Positions 35,022 through 45,161 of a stretch of DNA of 64,000 bases are shown one piece after another. The stretch lies in assembly GCF_028747645.1 (NCBI RefSeq), contig NZ_CP118100.1, positions 2,294,001 to 2,358,000 on the forward strand, read 5' to 3'. Under the pieces are notes generated by a model. It was not told the origin of the DNA. It did no database searches and saw only the letters and a program-made list of their open reading frames with translations. Every line of letters begins with the position of its first letter. The stretch's first letter is position 1. The translations under genes were made by a program, and so were the position numbers. Source of the stretch: Microbacterium esteraromaticum. GTDB lineage: Bacteria > Actinomycetota > Actinomycetes > Actinomycetales > Microbacteriaceae.

Positions 35022-35636
35022 TCACGTCAGCAACCCTCGAGTTCGGATGTTGTCGAGGAAGGTGCTGCGCTCCTGGTCCGATAGCGGAACCTTGAAGTCC
35101 GGCTCGGTGAAGTCTGCAAGCGCCGTTTCGACCGACACGAAGTCCACGCCTGCTGACAACCATTTGCCCTTGGACTGCCGCGACAGAACGATGGCGATGT
35201 CCCAGGATCGCTCGGCCCAGACAGCCCACTCTCCAGAGCTTCCAGCGATACCCACGACATTAGCCGTATACGCCACCGAGCCAGTGGGATCGTCCCTCGG
35301 TTCGTAGGTGACGGCTTCCCAAAAGGTCTGTGCGATTGTCCGACCAGACAGGGTGAAGGCCGGGTACGAACCGTAGTGCTCGCGGTAGTAGGCAGGTGTC
35401 GGGTCGAAGACCACAACGCTCGCACTGGTGTCCCCATGAGCGTCGACGAGATCCTGCAATACCGAGCCAAATGGCCCCTCGATAGCGAGGCTGAACTGAC
35501 ACAGATCGGCGTTCCCCACCGGAATCTTGAATGGCCAGTCTGGCAGGCGAAGATCGATGTCCACGGCGTGCGTGAGCACGCCGAGCACCTGCGAGAAGGA
35601 CTCGTCGTCCACGGGATAGACGTGCGGATCGGTCAC
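35022..35636 (-). CDS. Candidate immunity protein for displaced toxin tip
   Basis: 204 residues from a GTG at 35636, five bases after the stop of the orphan tip and preceded by GGGGTAGG. A longer frame exists but would run through the tip. Family not recognised. Visible features: YPVDDESFSQVLGVL start, FDPTPAYYREHYG, GIAGSSGEWAVWAERSWDIAIVLS, a tryptophan-rich beta region; acidic overall, no signal peptide or membrane helix. Position directly behind a toxin-like tail, size and composition fit an RHS immunity protein; this is inference. Confidence 0.55.
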   Translation of the reverse strand: MTDPHVYPVDDESFSQVLGVLTHAVDIDLRLPDWPFKIPVGNADLCQFSLAIEGPFGSVLQDLVDAHGDTSASVVVFDPTPAYYREHYGSYPAFTLSGRTIAQTFWEAVTYEPRDDPTGSVAYTANVVGIAGSSGEWAVWAERSWDIAIVLSRQSKGKWLSAGVDFVSVETALADFTEPDFKVPLSDQERSTFLDNIRTRGLLT

Positions 35637-35641
35637 GGCAC

Positions 35642-36078
35642 CTACCCCAATCGGATCTCGAGGATATGCCGTGTCGAGCCGGATGGCATGAAGTCGGCGG
35701 TCCATCCATTGGAGCCGCTGGAGTTCTTGCTCCGAAGGACGTACTTGGCGCCATCCTTCTGGAAGATCTGGACGGCGCCGTCCATTGAAGTGCGAGAGAT
35801 CCAACCTAGATTGCCCACGAAGCTACGTGACTTGCCGTCGCGCTGATGGCCTTGCCCGTGGCAATCCCGAGGACACCTCCCGCAAGGCCGAACCCCGCGG
35901 AGACGCTTGTCGCTGTGAGCGCTCCACCCAGGGTCGCTGCGGGTGCACCGAACGGCCGTTGGGCGGCTCGCCGCCCGTGTACGCCTCCACCCGCTCGCCT
36001 GACGAAGGAATGGACTCCCCGCCGCCGCCGACGCCATCCAGACGGCGATGAGGTCGAACAGCGCTGCGAGAAGACGCC
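35642..36078 (-). pseudogene. Orphan RHS toxin tip, frameshifted
   Basis: Two reading frames together resemble the end of an RHS protein. One frame (about 35800-36000) gives a Gly/Ala-rich membrane-like stretch (LGGALTATSVSAGFGLAGG), as before the toxin part of RHS proteins. Another frame then gives a compact tail GWISRTSMDGAVQIFQKDG...STRHILEIRLG ending at 35642. The first frame meets a stop soon after, so a frameshift near 35800-35830 separates them. No RHS core precedes it. It looks like a displaced toxin cassette left behind the current tip. Confidence 0.45.
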
Positions 36079-36495
36079 TCATGGCCTCTCACCCAAGAGT
36101 TTGAGAAGGTCATCAATCTCGCAACTCGTGACCTCACCGTCGACCACGTCCCCGATCTCGTCAAGCCTCGAAACCGCCTCCGCTATCGCGTCCTCCCATG
36201 CGTCCTCAAAGTCGATCTCGACGGGACGAATTGGCCCGGGCGAACGATTCGCGACAAATCCGGCGCTTACAAACGAAGCCCACGCCTGCACTGATTCGGG
36301 CCCGTAGACACCGTTGCGTAGTGCACGGAGGACCGAGACAGCAGCTGTTCGAGGTACAACGAGCGGCCCCCCCAGCGCATCAGCTGCTGAGAGAAGTTCT
36401 TCGTGCTTTGCGGACATAACAGCGCTCATCGAGCCGAGTTCTCCTCTGATGACCCCGGCAAGCAACTCCGCTAGCGATGTGTTCGCGTACCTCAC
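36079..36495 (-). CDS. Candidate immunity protein for the RHS toxin
   Basis: 138 residues from a GTG that overlaps the TGA of the RHS gene (GTGA at 36492-36495). Acidic, helical, cytosolic: LAELLAGVIRGELGS, then VEIDFEDAWEDAIAEAVSRLDEIGDVV and a C-terminal CEIDDLLKLLGE. No family recognised. The overlap with the toxin stop and the acidic charge are what is expected of an RHS immunity protein. Confidence 0.6.
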   Translation of the reverse strand: MRYANTSLAELLAGVIRGELGSMSAVMSAKHEELLSAADALGGPLVVPRTAAVSVLRALRNGVYGPESVQAWASFVSAGFVANRSPGPIRPVEIDFEDAWEDAIAEAVSRLDEIGDVVDGEVTSCEIDDLLKLLGERP

Positions 36496-38792
36496 TGGAC
36501 AAACTTCCTTTCGATGAAGCCGTCAGGTCCGATGGTATCTTTGTACCGACTGATGATGTTGCCGCCGCTATCAATCTGTTGGACGTAAACCTTCCCGTAG
36601 CCCGGGTTGTTGGCTGGCGAGAAGAATTGGAGGCGATACCCACCTCCAGGGAGTCCGATTGCTTGGAAGTCCTGACTCTTGCTGGTTGCCCCACGGAAGA
36701 AGCGGTTCCCGACAGCCGCCAGATCGCCAGGTAGCCCCTCCCTCGCCGCTGCCCGGCTTCCGAAATTAAGAGTCTCCGGCACAGCCTTTGCGGCCGCCTG
36801 TTTTGCTGCGACGCCGCCTAGGAATCTGTTGACGCCGAGGCCGACACCGACGCCTACACCGCCGAGAGCTCCCCCGAGCGTGCCAGCGTACGCGCCATCT
36901 TCGAAAGTGCGTGCCTCTGGTGCTGTGGTGACTGTGTACTGTGCCGCACCGGTTCCGGCGCCTATGACCACGCCAGCGACGATGCACGCTCCGGCGCTGA
37001 CGATGACGCAGACGACGCCCACCGCCACGAGTGCCGTGATTCCGATTGCCTCGGCCGCAGCCCCGCCGTCCCCGTAGGGGTTCGCTTCGGTGAACATCGG
37101 CGAGTTCGAGTCCCAGTTCGTGATGCTCCACGGGGCTTGTGCCTTCGCGGTGTTCCCCGCCGCCGGCGGCGCTGCCTTCGGTCCACGTCCTGCGGGCTGG
37201 GTCCACGGCTTGTTCGCCTGGCTGGCATTCTTCATCTGTTGCGGGGTGTACTGCTTCCCATTCGGGGCATCGATGATGGGCCGCAGACCGCTGGCATCCG
37301 AGTAGGAGATGGGCGAGTTGAACGCGTAGGCGTAGGCGTTGGAGTGACGTGGGTCGGATGTGTCGAGCAGCGGGTCAACCGTGACGAACCTGCCAAGGGC
37401 CGCGTCATAGGCGCGGGCACCGAGCTGGGTGAGACCCGTGGCAGACTTCGGCTGATTGAGGTACCCGAAGTTTGACGACCAGGTGTTCGATCCTCCTCGG
37501 GCCACTCCGTACGGATCCATCCACCGCCTGGTTACCGTGCCTGTGGCCGCGTTGATCTGCAGACCGACCGTCCCCACGGGGTCGGGGGAAAGCCACCACA
37601 GACCACCACCGGTCCCTGAGGTGCGTTCCGCGACGGTGATCCCGGCAGCCTGATACGACCGGACGCCTGTCGTTGTCGTGCCTACCGTCCGCAGCACAGT
37701 ATTACCGAGGAACAGCGATGCCCCGTCAGACCCACCCCACCGCAGGAGCAGCTGACCGTCGGCGGTGTAGATGCTCTTTTCGGTTGTGGTGCCGTCAGCG
37801 ATTGAGCTGACGCGGCCAGATTCGTCGTAGGTGAGGGTCTGCCCCGCACGCTTGGTCATCGAACCGGAATCGTCGTATTGATACGGGTTCGTGACCGTCG
37901 TTGCTCCGGTCGTGGCCTTGACCTCGGTGACGGCGTGCGGCCGGGCGGCACCGGCTGCCGGATAGCTGTATGTCGAGGTCGTGGGCGTCCCGTTGGCCCC
38001 GATCTTCACGGTGCTGCTCGTTCGATTCCCTGTGTCCGGATCGACCGTGTACTTCGCGGAGTACGGTGCAGGTCCGCCCAAGGCACCTGATGGGCCGTCG
38101 GCGCAGTCGCTGGTGGCCGAGGACCATGCTGCGGTCATTGCCTGCAGCGGCCCGTAGGTGTAGCACTGCACGTCGGCTGTGTGAGCGGCCCCGGTCGTGG
38201 TGGCCTTGGTGACGACACCTGCGGTGTTGCGGGTGTACTCGCGCAGGGCTTCCTGCGTAAAAGTCGTGCCGTTTCGGCGAGTGGTTTCGTCGAGCGACTT
38301 GAGGTCCCGGGTGCCGGTGTCGTAGGAGAGCGTGAGCGCGCTCCAGACCGTTCCCGAGCGAATGATCTGACTCACTTGACCGCTCGCCGTATAGGTGATC
38401 GAGCTGGCGTATCCCGCAGCGCCCGAGAGGGCAGACTGCCGCCCTAGCGAGTCGTACAACGGGTACAGCTCCTCAGCGGGCAGTCCTCCCGCCGCCGGAA
38501 GCACCATCGCGGAGACAGTGCCATCCGGGTTGTAGTACGTATTCGTCGAGTAGGTCGTCCCCGCGAACGCGGGAGCTCCGGCCGGGATCAGAGTCTTAGC
38601 GCCGGTGGGGCGGTATCCGTTGTCATAGCCGGTGGTCTGGGTCTTGTACTCCTTCCCGTCGACGAAGCGTGACGACGAGGTGAGCATGCCCTTCGCGAGG
38701 GTGTCGTAGGTCCAGGACGCGAGGATGGTCCCGGTGGTGCTGCCGCTGCGTTCGGGATGAGAACTGAACCGGTGCGGGACGTTCCCGACCAC
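36492..38792 (-). pseudogene. 5'-truncated RHS-repeat toxin protein (C-terminal part)
   Basis: The frame holds about 760 residues. Many YD-repeats (YDTLAKGMLTSS, YDNGYRPTG, YDTGTRDL, YDESGRVSSI) lead to the RHS core end GARAYDAALGRFVTVDPLLD...SNAYAYAFNSPISYSDASGL, then a Gly/Ala-rich membrane-like stretch and a toxin tail of about 90 residues (GGYRLQFFSPANN...FIERKFVQ). Full RHS/WapA-type proteins carry a secretion signal and far more repeats; here the frame starts inside the repeat region and no start or signal belongs to it. The 5' part appears deleted, joining it to the broken secreted-protein gene upstream. The tail is not assigned to a named toxin family. Confidence 0.75.
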
Positions 38793-39090
38793 ACCTTGCC
38801 GATGGTCACCGTCGCAGCCGCCGCTATGGACTGCCGAACAGTCGACTGAAGCCGCTCCACGTCACCCGGGGCTCCGTCTGCGATGAACTGTTCGGCCTCC
38901 TCGACAGTCTCGAAGCAGGAGACGACCGCGGGATGTCATCGGGGGCGGGGTCACCTTCGGGCACGGGAATGCCACCGACGGTGCAGGCCACGGGATCTTC
39001 GACGGATGACGTCGGCGCGAACGCCGGGACGGGGACTACTACTAGGGCCAGCACGAGCGCTGCGGAGGCGGATAAGGCACGCCAGAACAT
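38588..39090 (-). pseudogene. Frameshifted secreted small protein (peptidase-inhibitor-like start)
   Basis: GGAGGAG precedes an ATG at 39090 that begins a clear signal peptide (MFWRALSASAALVLALVVVPVPAFA). After about 52 codons the frame turns to nonsense; the next frame continues sensibly as VVSCFETVEEAEQFIADGAPGDVERLQ and VTIGKVWSGTSRTGSVL. A one-base change near 38928-38935 explains it. The Cys-Phe-glu/ala helix followed by a 'TIG..' strand resembles secreted actinobacterial I36-like proteins (weak). It then runs out of frame into the RHS repeats near 38770. Confidence 0.5.
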
Positions 39091-39280
39091 AGGAAGCTCC
39101 TCCGATAGGAATTGGATTCGCTTAGGTATGTCCAAAACCCACCGAAGAGTTCCCGGTGAGACTGCGCCTTATGGAGCAGATCCCCGCAAACACGCGGAAC
39201 TTCCCACATCGGCTTGACGCAATCTCTGTAGCACGCAGCCGCTCCCGGCCTCAGCCCCGTACGCCGGGGGCCGGGGCGAC

Positions 39281-39542
39281 CTACCGATGGGTGACGTCAG
39301 ATCGGTTTACTTGGGGGCGGGGACCTGGCTGCACCACAGCCCGTAGTGGATAGGCCTCACCGACGAACGGTCCCCTCATCGATACCCGCATCTGCGGCCA
39401 CACGTCGAATGCTCTTCTCACCCATAGCAGCGCGCAGATTGACGACGAACGTGCGTGCGGCTTCGCCGGCGGGGTCCGTGGACGGGACGTCCGGCCATGA
39501 ACTGGTGAGATCCCTGGGAGTGGGGTGCGGAACGTTAGCCAT
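39281..39542 (-). pseudogene. Broken XRE-like helix-turn-helix protein
   Basis: Starting at 39542 a frame gives FVVNLRAAMGEKSIRRVAADAGIDEGTVRR, a standard XRE-type HTH (scaffold helix, turn, recognition helix), and then stops at 39357. The neighbouring frame continues GEAYPLRAVVQPGP, matching what usually follows the recognition helix (G-x-x-x-P-D-L). A frameshift around 39360 is the simplest reading. The product would be a single-domain regulator. Confidence 0.45.
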
Positions 39543-39611
39543 AGGCTTCGCACCCCTATCTCTCAATGGTTTCTTACGCCAACTGCGGAATCAGTGCCAC
39601 ATCCTAAGACG

Positions 39612-39641
39612 TGTGCCAACTTCAACGTGGTGCGGCGCCAC
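39612..39641 (+). repeat. Right-hand mirrored repeats near nrdF
   Basis: TGTGCCAACTT (39612-39622) is the reverse complement of 34720-34730. GTGCGGCGCCAC (39630-39641) is also present in the 34588-34622 hairpin. With GCCGCAC at 39652-39658 it can also form the terminator stem of the nrdF transcript, so the two readings compete. Confidence 0.5.
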
Positions 39642-39664
39642 AATGCGTGAAGCCGCACACCGAC

Positions 39665-40684
<1,020 letters not shown>

Positions 40685-42844
40685 TCACAGCATGCAGCTG
40701 ACGCACTCCGTCATGTCGGTGCCCTCAAGCGCCAGCTGACGCAGACGGATGTAGTAGATCGTCTTGATACCCTTGCGCCATGCGTAGATCTGCGCCTTGT
40801 TGATGTCACGGGTGGTCGCGGTGTCCTTGAAGAACAGCGTCAGCGAGAGGCCCTGGTCGACGTGCTGCGTCGCCGCGGCGTACGTGTCGATGACCTTCTC
40901 GTACCCGATCTCGTAGGCATCCTCGTAGTACTCCAGGTTGTCGTTCGTCATGAACGGCGCCGGGTAGTACACACGACCGAGCTTGCCTTCCTTGCGAATC
41001 TCCACCTTCGACGCGATCGGGTGGATCGACGACGTCGAGTTGTTGATGTACGAGATCGAACCGGTCGGCGGCACGGCCTGCAGATTCTGGTTGAAGATGC
41101 CGTGCTGCTGCACGCTCTCCTTCAGCTCGACCCAGTCCTGCTGCGTCGGGATGCGGTGACCGGCGAAGAGCTCCTTGACCTTCTCGGTCTCGGGAGCCCA
41201 GACCTGGTCGGTGTACTTGTCGAAGAACTCGCCCGACGCGTAGGTCGAGTCGGCGAAGCCCTCGAAGGTCTCGCCGCGCTCGATGGCGAGCTTGTTCGAG
41301 GCCTTCAGCGCGTGATACAGCACCGTGTAGAAGTAGATGTTCGTGAAGTCGATGCCCTCATCAGAGCCGTAGAACACCCGCTCGCGAGCCAGGTACCCGT
41401 GCAGGTTCATCTGCCCGAGGCCGATCGCGTGCGAACGGTCGTTGCCGTCTTCGATCGACCGCACCGAGCTGATGTGGCTCTGGGTGCTGACCGCGGTCAG
41501 CGCGCGGATCGCGGCCTCGACGGTCTTGCCGAGGTCACCGGCATCCATCGACAGCGCGATGTTCATCGAACCGAGGTTGCACGAGATGTCCTTGCCGATC
41601 TGGTCGTACGACAGGTCGGTGTTGTACGTCGTCGGGGTGTTCACCTGCAGGATCTCGCTGCACAGGTTCGACATGTTGATCCGACCCTTGATCGGGTTGG
41701 CCTTGTTCACCGTGTCTTCGAACATGATGTACGGGTAGCCCGACTCGAACTGGATCTCGGCGAGCGTCTGGAAGAACTCGCGCGCGTTGATCTTCGTCTT
41801 CTTGATGCGCGCGTCGTCGACCATCTCGTGGTACTTCTCGGTCACCGAGATGTCACCGAACGGCACCCCGTAGACCTTCTCGACGTCGTACGGCGAGAAC
41901 AGGTACATGTCCTCGCCCTTCTTGGCGAGCTCGAAGGTGATGTCGGGAACGACGACGCCCAGCGACAGCGTCTTGATGCGGATCTTCTCGTCGGCGTTCT
42001 CACGCTTGGTGTCGAGGAAGCGCATGATGTCGGGGTGGTGCGCGTGCAGGTAAACCGCACCGGCGCCCTGACGCGCGCCCAGCTGGTTGGCGTAACTGAA
42101 GCTGTCTTCGAGCAGCTTCATGACGGGGATGATTCCCGAGGACTGGTTCTCGATCTGCTTGATCGGCGCACCCGACTCGCGGATGTTGCTCAGCAGCAGA
42201 GCGACCCCACCACCGCGCTTGCTGAGCTGCAGCGACGAGTTGATGCCGCGGGCGATCGACTCCATGTTGTCTTCGATGCGCAGCAGGAAGCAGCTGACGA
42301 GTTCGCCGCGCTGTGCCTTGCCGGCGTTGAGGAAGGTGGGAGTGGCCGGCTGGAAGCGGCCCGAGATGATCTCGTCGACGAGCTCGATCGCAACCTGCTC
42401 GTCGCCCTCGGCGAGGGCGAGAGCCGTCATGACGACGCGGTCCTCGAAGCGCTCGAGGTAGCGCTTGCCGTCGAACGTCTTCAGCGTGTAGCTGGTGTAG
42501 TACTTGAACGCGCCGAGGAAGGTCTCGAAGCGGAACTTCTTCGAGTACGCGAAGTCGTTGAGCTTCTGGATGAACTCGAAGGAGTACTGGTCGATGACCG
42601 CACCTTCGTAGTACTGCTTCTCTACGAGGTAGTCCAGGCGCTCCTTGAGCGAGTGGAAGAAGACCGTGTTCTGGTTGACGTGCTGCAGGAAGTACTCGCG
42701 GGCCGCGCGCTTGTCGGCATCGAACTGGATCTTGCCGTTCGCGTCGTACAGGTTCAGCATCGCGTTGAGGGCGTGGTAGTCGAGCCCTTCGAAGGCGGGG
42801 TTCATCTTGAACTCGACTGCGTCTGTCACTGTAGCTTCCACCAT
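40685..42844 (-). CDS. nrdE: Ribonucleotide reductase class Ib, alpha subunit
   Basis: 719 residues. Reduces ribonucleoside diphosphates to deoxyribonucleotides. Class Ib features: no N-terminal ATP cone, active-site Cys regions in [34 protein letters not shown] and [10 protein letters not shown]...[20 protein letters not shown]-terminal redox pair ECVSCML takes electrons from NrdH. The ATG at 42844 lies inside the last codons of nrdI. Confidence 0.98.
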   Translation of the reverse strand: MVEATVTDAVEFKMNPAFEGLDYHALNAMLNLYDANGKIQFDADKRAAREYFLQHVNQNTVFFHSLKERLDYLVEKQYYEGAVIDQYSFEFIQKLNDFAYSKKFRFETFLGAFKYYTSYTLKTFDGKRYLERFEDRVVMTALALAEGDEQVAIELVDEIISGRFQPATPTFLNAGKAQRGELVSCFLLRIEDNMESIARGINSSLQLSKRGGGVALLLSNIRESGAPIKQIENQSSGIIPVMKLLEDSFSYANQLGARQGAGAVYLHAHHPDIMRFLDTKRENADEKIRIKTLSLGVVVPDITFELAKKGEDMYLFSPYDVEKVYGVPFGDISVTEKYHEMVDDARIKKTKINAREFFQTLAEIQFESGYPYIMFEDTVNKANPIKGRINMSNLCSEILQVNTPTTYNTDLSYDQIGKDISCNLGSMNIALSMDAGDLGKTVEAAIRALTAVSTQSHISSVRSIEDGNDRSHAIGLGQMNLHGYLARERVFYGSDEGIDFTNIYFYTVLYHALKASNKLAIERGETFEGFADSTYASGEFFDKYTDQVWAPETEKVKELFAGHRIPTQQDWVELKESVQQHGIFNQNLQAVPPTGSISYINNSTSSIHPIASKVEIRKEGKLGRVYYPAPFMTNDNLEYYEDAYEIGYEKVIDTYAAATQHVDQGLSLTLFFKDTATTRDINKAQIYAWRKGIKTIYYIRLRQLALEGTDMTECVSCML

Positions 42845-43260
42845 CGTTCCAATCCGTCGCTCACGCGATCGACGTCGTCCTGCGTGCCGAATACCTCGAA
42901 CCGATACAAGTGCGGCACGTTGCACTTGCGGCTGATGACTTCACCGGCGAGGCAGAACGCGTCGCCGAAGTTCGTGTTTCCCGCCGAGATCACTCCGCGG
43001 ATGTTGCGCCGGTTGCGCTCGTCGTTGAGGAACCGGATGACCTGCTTGGGCACGGCGCCCTTCTCGACGCCGCGCCCCTGCCCACCTCCGTACGTGGGGG
43101 TGACCAGCACGAACGGCTCGTCGATGACCAGCGGTTCGTCGGTGCGAAGCAACGGGATGCGGCGAGCGGGCAGGTCGAGTTTCTCGATGAACCGCGCGGT
43201 GTTACCCGAGACGCTCGAGAAATACACCAGCAACGGCACCTCGGTGGCGACCGCGCTCAT
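42826..43260 (-). CDS. nrdI: Flavodoxin-like NrdI
   Basis: 144 residues. FMN protein that supplies the oxidant for the NrdF manganese cofactor. Flavodoxin-like phosphate loop [18 protein letters not shown], then [11 protein letters not shown] and [20 protein letters not shown]. Overlaps the start of nrdE by 19 bp; 36 bp behind nrdH. Confidence 0.96.
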   Translation of the reverse strand: MSAVATEVPLLVYFSSVSGNTARFIEKLDLPARRIPLLRTDEPLVIDEPFVLVTPTYGGGQGRGVEKGAVPKQVIRFLNDERNRRNIRGVISAGNTNFGDAFCLAGEVISRKCNVPHLYRFEVFGTQDDVDRVSDGLERWWKLQ

Positions 43261-43296
43261 GATCCACTCCCTTTGGTGTTTGCGCCTGTCGCCAGG

Positions 43297-43530
43297 TCAG
43301 GACAGGCGCGCTGCGAGCTCGTCGATCTTGTCGGGACGGAACCCCGACCAGTGACCCTCGTCAGTCACGACGACGGGTGCCGACATGTATCCGAGAGCCT
43401 TGACCTGCTCGAGCGCATTGGCGTCTTCGGAGAGGTCGTGGATCTCGTATTCGATGCCCTTGGCGTCGAGGGCGCGGTAGGTGGCGTTGCACTGAACGCA
43501 GGAAGGCTTGGTGTAGACCGTGATCGACAT
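43297..43530 (-). CDS. nrdH: Glutaredoxin-like electron donor NrdH
   Basis: 77 residues, complete. Active site CVQC (TKPSCVQCNAT), then KGIEYEIHDLSED and the NrdH signature SAPVVVTDEGHWSGFRPDKI near the C-terminus. Passes electrons from thioredoxin reductase to NrdE. The start is fixed by the ITVYTKPSC strand and an upstream in-frame extension that lacks homology. First gene of the operon. Confidence 0.97.
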   Translation of the reverse strand: MSITVYTKPSCVQCNATYRALDAKGIEYEIHDLSEDANALEQVKALGYMSAPVVVTDEGHWSGFRPDKIDELAARLS

Positions 43531-43929
43531 GATGACGACTGATTTCCCCTCTAATCCGATGTTTCCGACAGACCCCCCGCCGGGAGTATCAATACTACAT
43601 ATGGGTGCCGACATTAGGTGCGACCACAAGGACTAGTAGTTACATCCGTGTAGTTTTCCACCGCTCTCCCCAGGCTCGACACAGCTTGTCCACGCTTTCT
43701 TCCACAGGGCAAGAGCCCGTCGAATCTGTCGCGAACCGCGGATTCCCGCGGGTCTGTCGACCCCCGTCCGGATCCATCCACAGGCAGCACGCTAGCGACG
43801 GTCACCGACATCCGATTTTCTGTGGAGAGTGCACACCGGCGTGTCGCGGGCGTGTCGCCCGGCGACACGTTTCGGATGCCCGTGTGCCGCGTCCCACGCA
43901 CGCACGCGCGGGCACTAATCTCGAGATTC
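43531..43929. promoter_or_regulatory. 399-bp divergent region upstream of nrdHIEF with two NrdR-like boxes
   Basis: Box 1: ATACTACATATGGGTG at 43592-43607. Box 2: ACCACAAGGACTAGTA at 43623-43638. Each resembles the NrdR consensus (acaCwatATAtwGtgt) and they are 31 bp apart, about three helical turns, as NrdR pairs are. The rest (43640-43830) has several DnaA-box-like words (TTTTCCACC, TTGTCCACG, TCTTCCACA, CCATCCACA and TGTGGAGAG in reverse). No gene was found. Confidence 0.7.
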
Positions 43930-45138
43930 GTGGCGGGATACCGGGACCTTCTTCGCACGCCCGGAGTGGCGCGCATGATCGCAGCGCAATTGGTGGCGCG
44001 CTTCCCCAGCGGGATGCTGAGTCTGGCGATCCTGCTGCATGTCGAGCAGCAGACCGGATCGTACGGTGCGGCAGGCATCGTCCTCGCGGCGGCATCGGTC
44101 GGACAGGCCGTCGCCGGACCGGTCACGAGCCGGTGGATGGGTGCCTGGGGAATGCGCCGGGTGCTCACGCTCACCGCACTGGTCTGCGTCGTCGCCTTGC
44201 TCTGTCTCGCACTGCTGCCGCTGAATGTTCCCGGCTACATGGCACTCGCCCTGCTCGCGGGCCTGTCCACGCCACCGGTGCAGGCGGCCGTGCGCACGAT
44301 CTACCCGAAGCTGGTCAACTCCGGGCAGCTCACCCCGCTGTTCTCGCTCGACGCCTCACTGCAGGAGATCATCTGGATCGTCGCCCCCGTGGTGATCACC
44401 GTGGTCTCCACCCAGGTCGGCACGGTCGAGGGGCTACTGCTGGTCGCCACGATCCTGCTGTTCGGCGGCGCCTGGTTCATCTTCTCCCCCGAGGTGGGTC
44501 GGGTGCGCATCCCACGCAGCCGCCGTGCGTTCGGTCGGGTGGTGCTGAAGCCACCGGTGATGCTCGCCACCGCGATCGGGTTCCTGCTGATCGGAGCAGC
44601 ATCCGCTGTCGAGGTCGGTGTCGTCGCGACCTTCGGCCACGACGGCCTGGAGGCAGGGCTGGTGCTGGCCGTCTTCTCGGTGGGAAGCCTGGTCGGCGGA
44701 CTGGCCTTCGGGCACATCCCGATCGGCCCGTGGGCGATGGCACGCCGCCTGCTCATCGTGACCGTCGGCCTGTGCCTGACGATGGTGTCGCTGAACGTCT
44801 TCTGGCTCGGCGGCACACTGCTGCTGGCCGGACTGGGCGTCGCCCCCGCCCTTGCCGTTCTCTTCGCGATCACCACGGCGAGCGTGAAGTTCAGCGAGAC
44901 GGCCGAGGCCTTCGGGTGGGCGGGCACCGGACAGCTGATCGGGGCCGCACTGGGGTCGGCCATCGCCGGCATCCTCATCGATCTCAACGGCCCCACCGGC
45001 GCCTACCTCGCAGCGGCCCTGTTTGCTGCGGTCGGGTTGCTCGTCTCGGTGGTGTTCGTGCGTTTCTTCCCCGATCTGCGCGACCGCGACCCCTCGCCTC
45101 ATCCCGACACCGAGCCGATCACGACCGTCCATCCCTGA
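43930..45138 (+). CDS. MFS transporter
   Basis: 402 residues from a GTG. Twelve-helix major facilitator pattern. Motif-A-like loop GPVTSRWMGAWGMRRVLTLTA lies between helices 2 and 3; helices include MALALLAGLSTPPVQAAVRTIYPK. Short loops, no large periplasmic domain, drug-exporter-like (DHA) layout. TAATCT lies 9 nt before the GTG, so the message may be leaderless. A longer upstream frame exists but is arginine-rich and not membrane-like. Substrate unknown. Confidence 0.8.
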   Translation: MAGYRDLLRTPGVARMIAAQLVARFPSGMLSLAILLHVEQQTGSYGAAGIVLAAASVGQAVAGPVTSRWMGAWGMRRVLTLTALVCVVALLCLALLPLNVPGYMALALLAGLSTPPVQAAVRTIYPKLVNSGQLTPLFSLDASLQEIIWIVAPVVITVVSTQVGTVEGLLLVATILLFGGAWFIFSPEVGRVRIPRSRRAFGRVVLKPPVMLATAIGFLLIGAASAVEVGVVATFGHDGLEAGLVLAVFSVGSLVGGLAFGHIPIGPWAMARRLLIVTVGLCLTMVSLNVFWLGGTLLLAGLGVAPALAVLFAITTASVKFSETAEAFGWAGTGQLIGAALGSAIAGILIDLNGPTGAYLAAALFAAVGLLVSVVFVRFFPDLRDRDPSPHPDTEPITTVHP

Positions 45139-45161
45139 TCCTCCGGCCCTACTGTGGAGGG

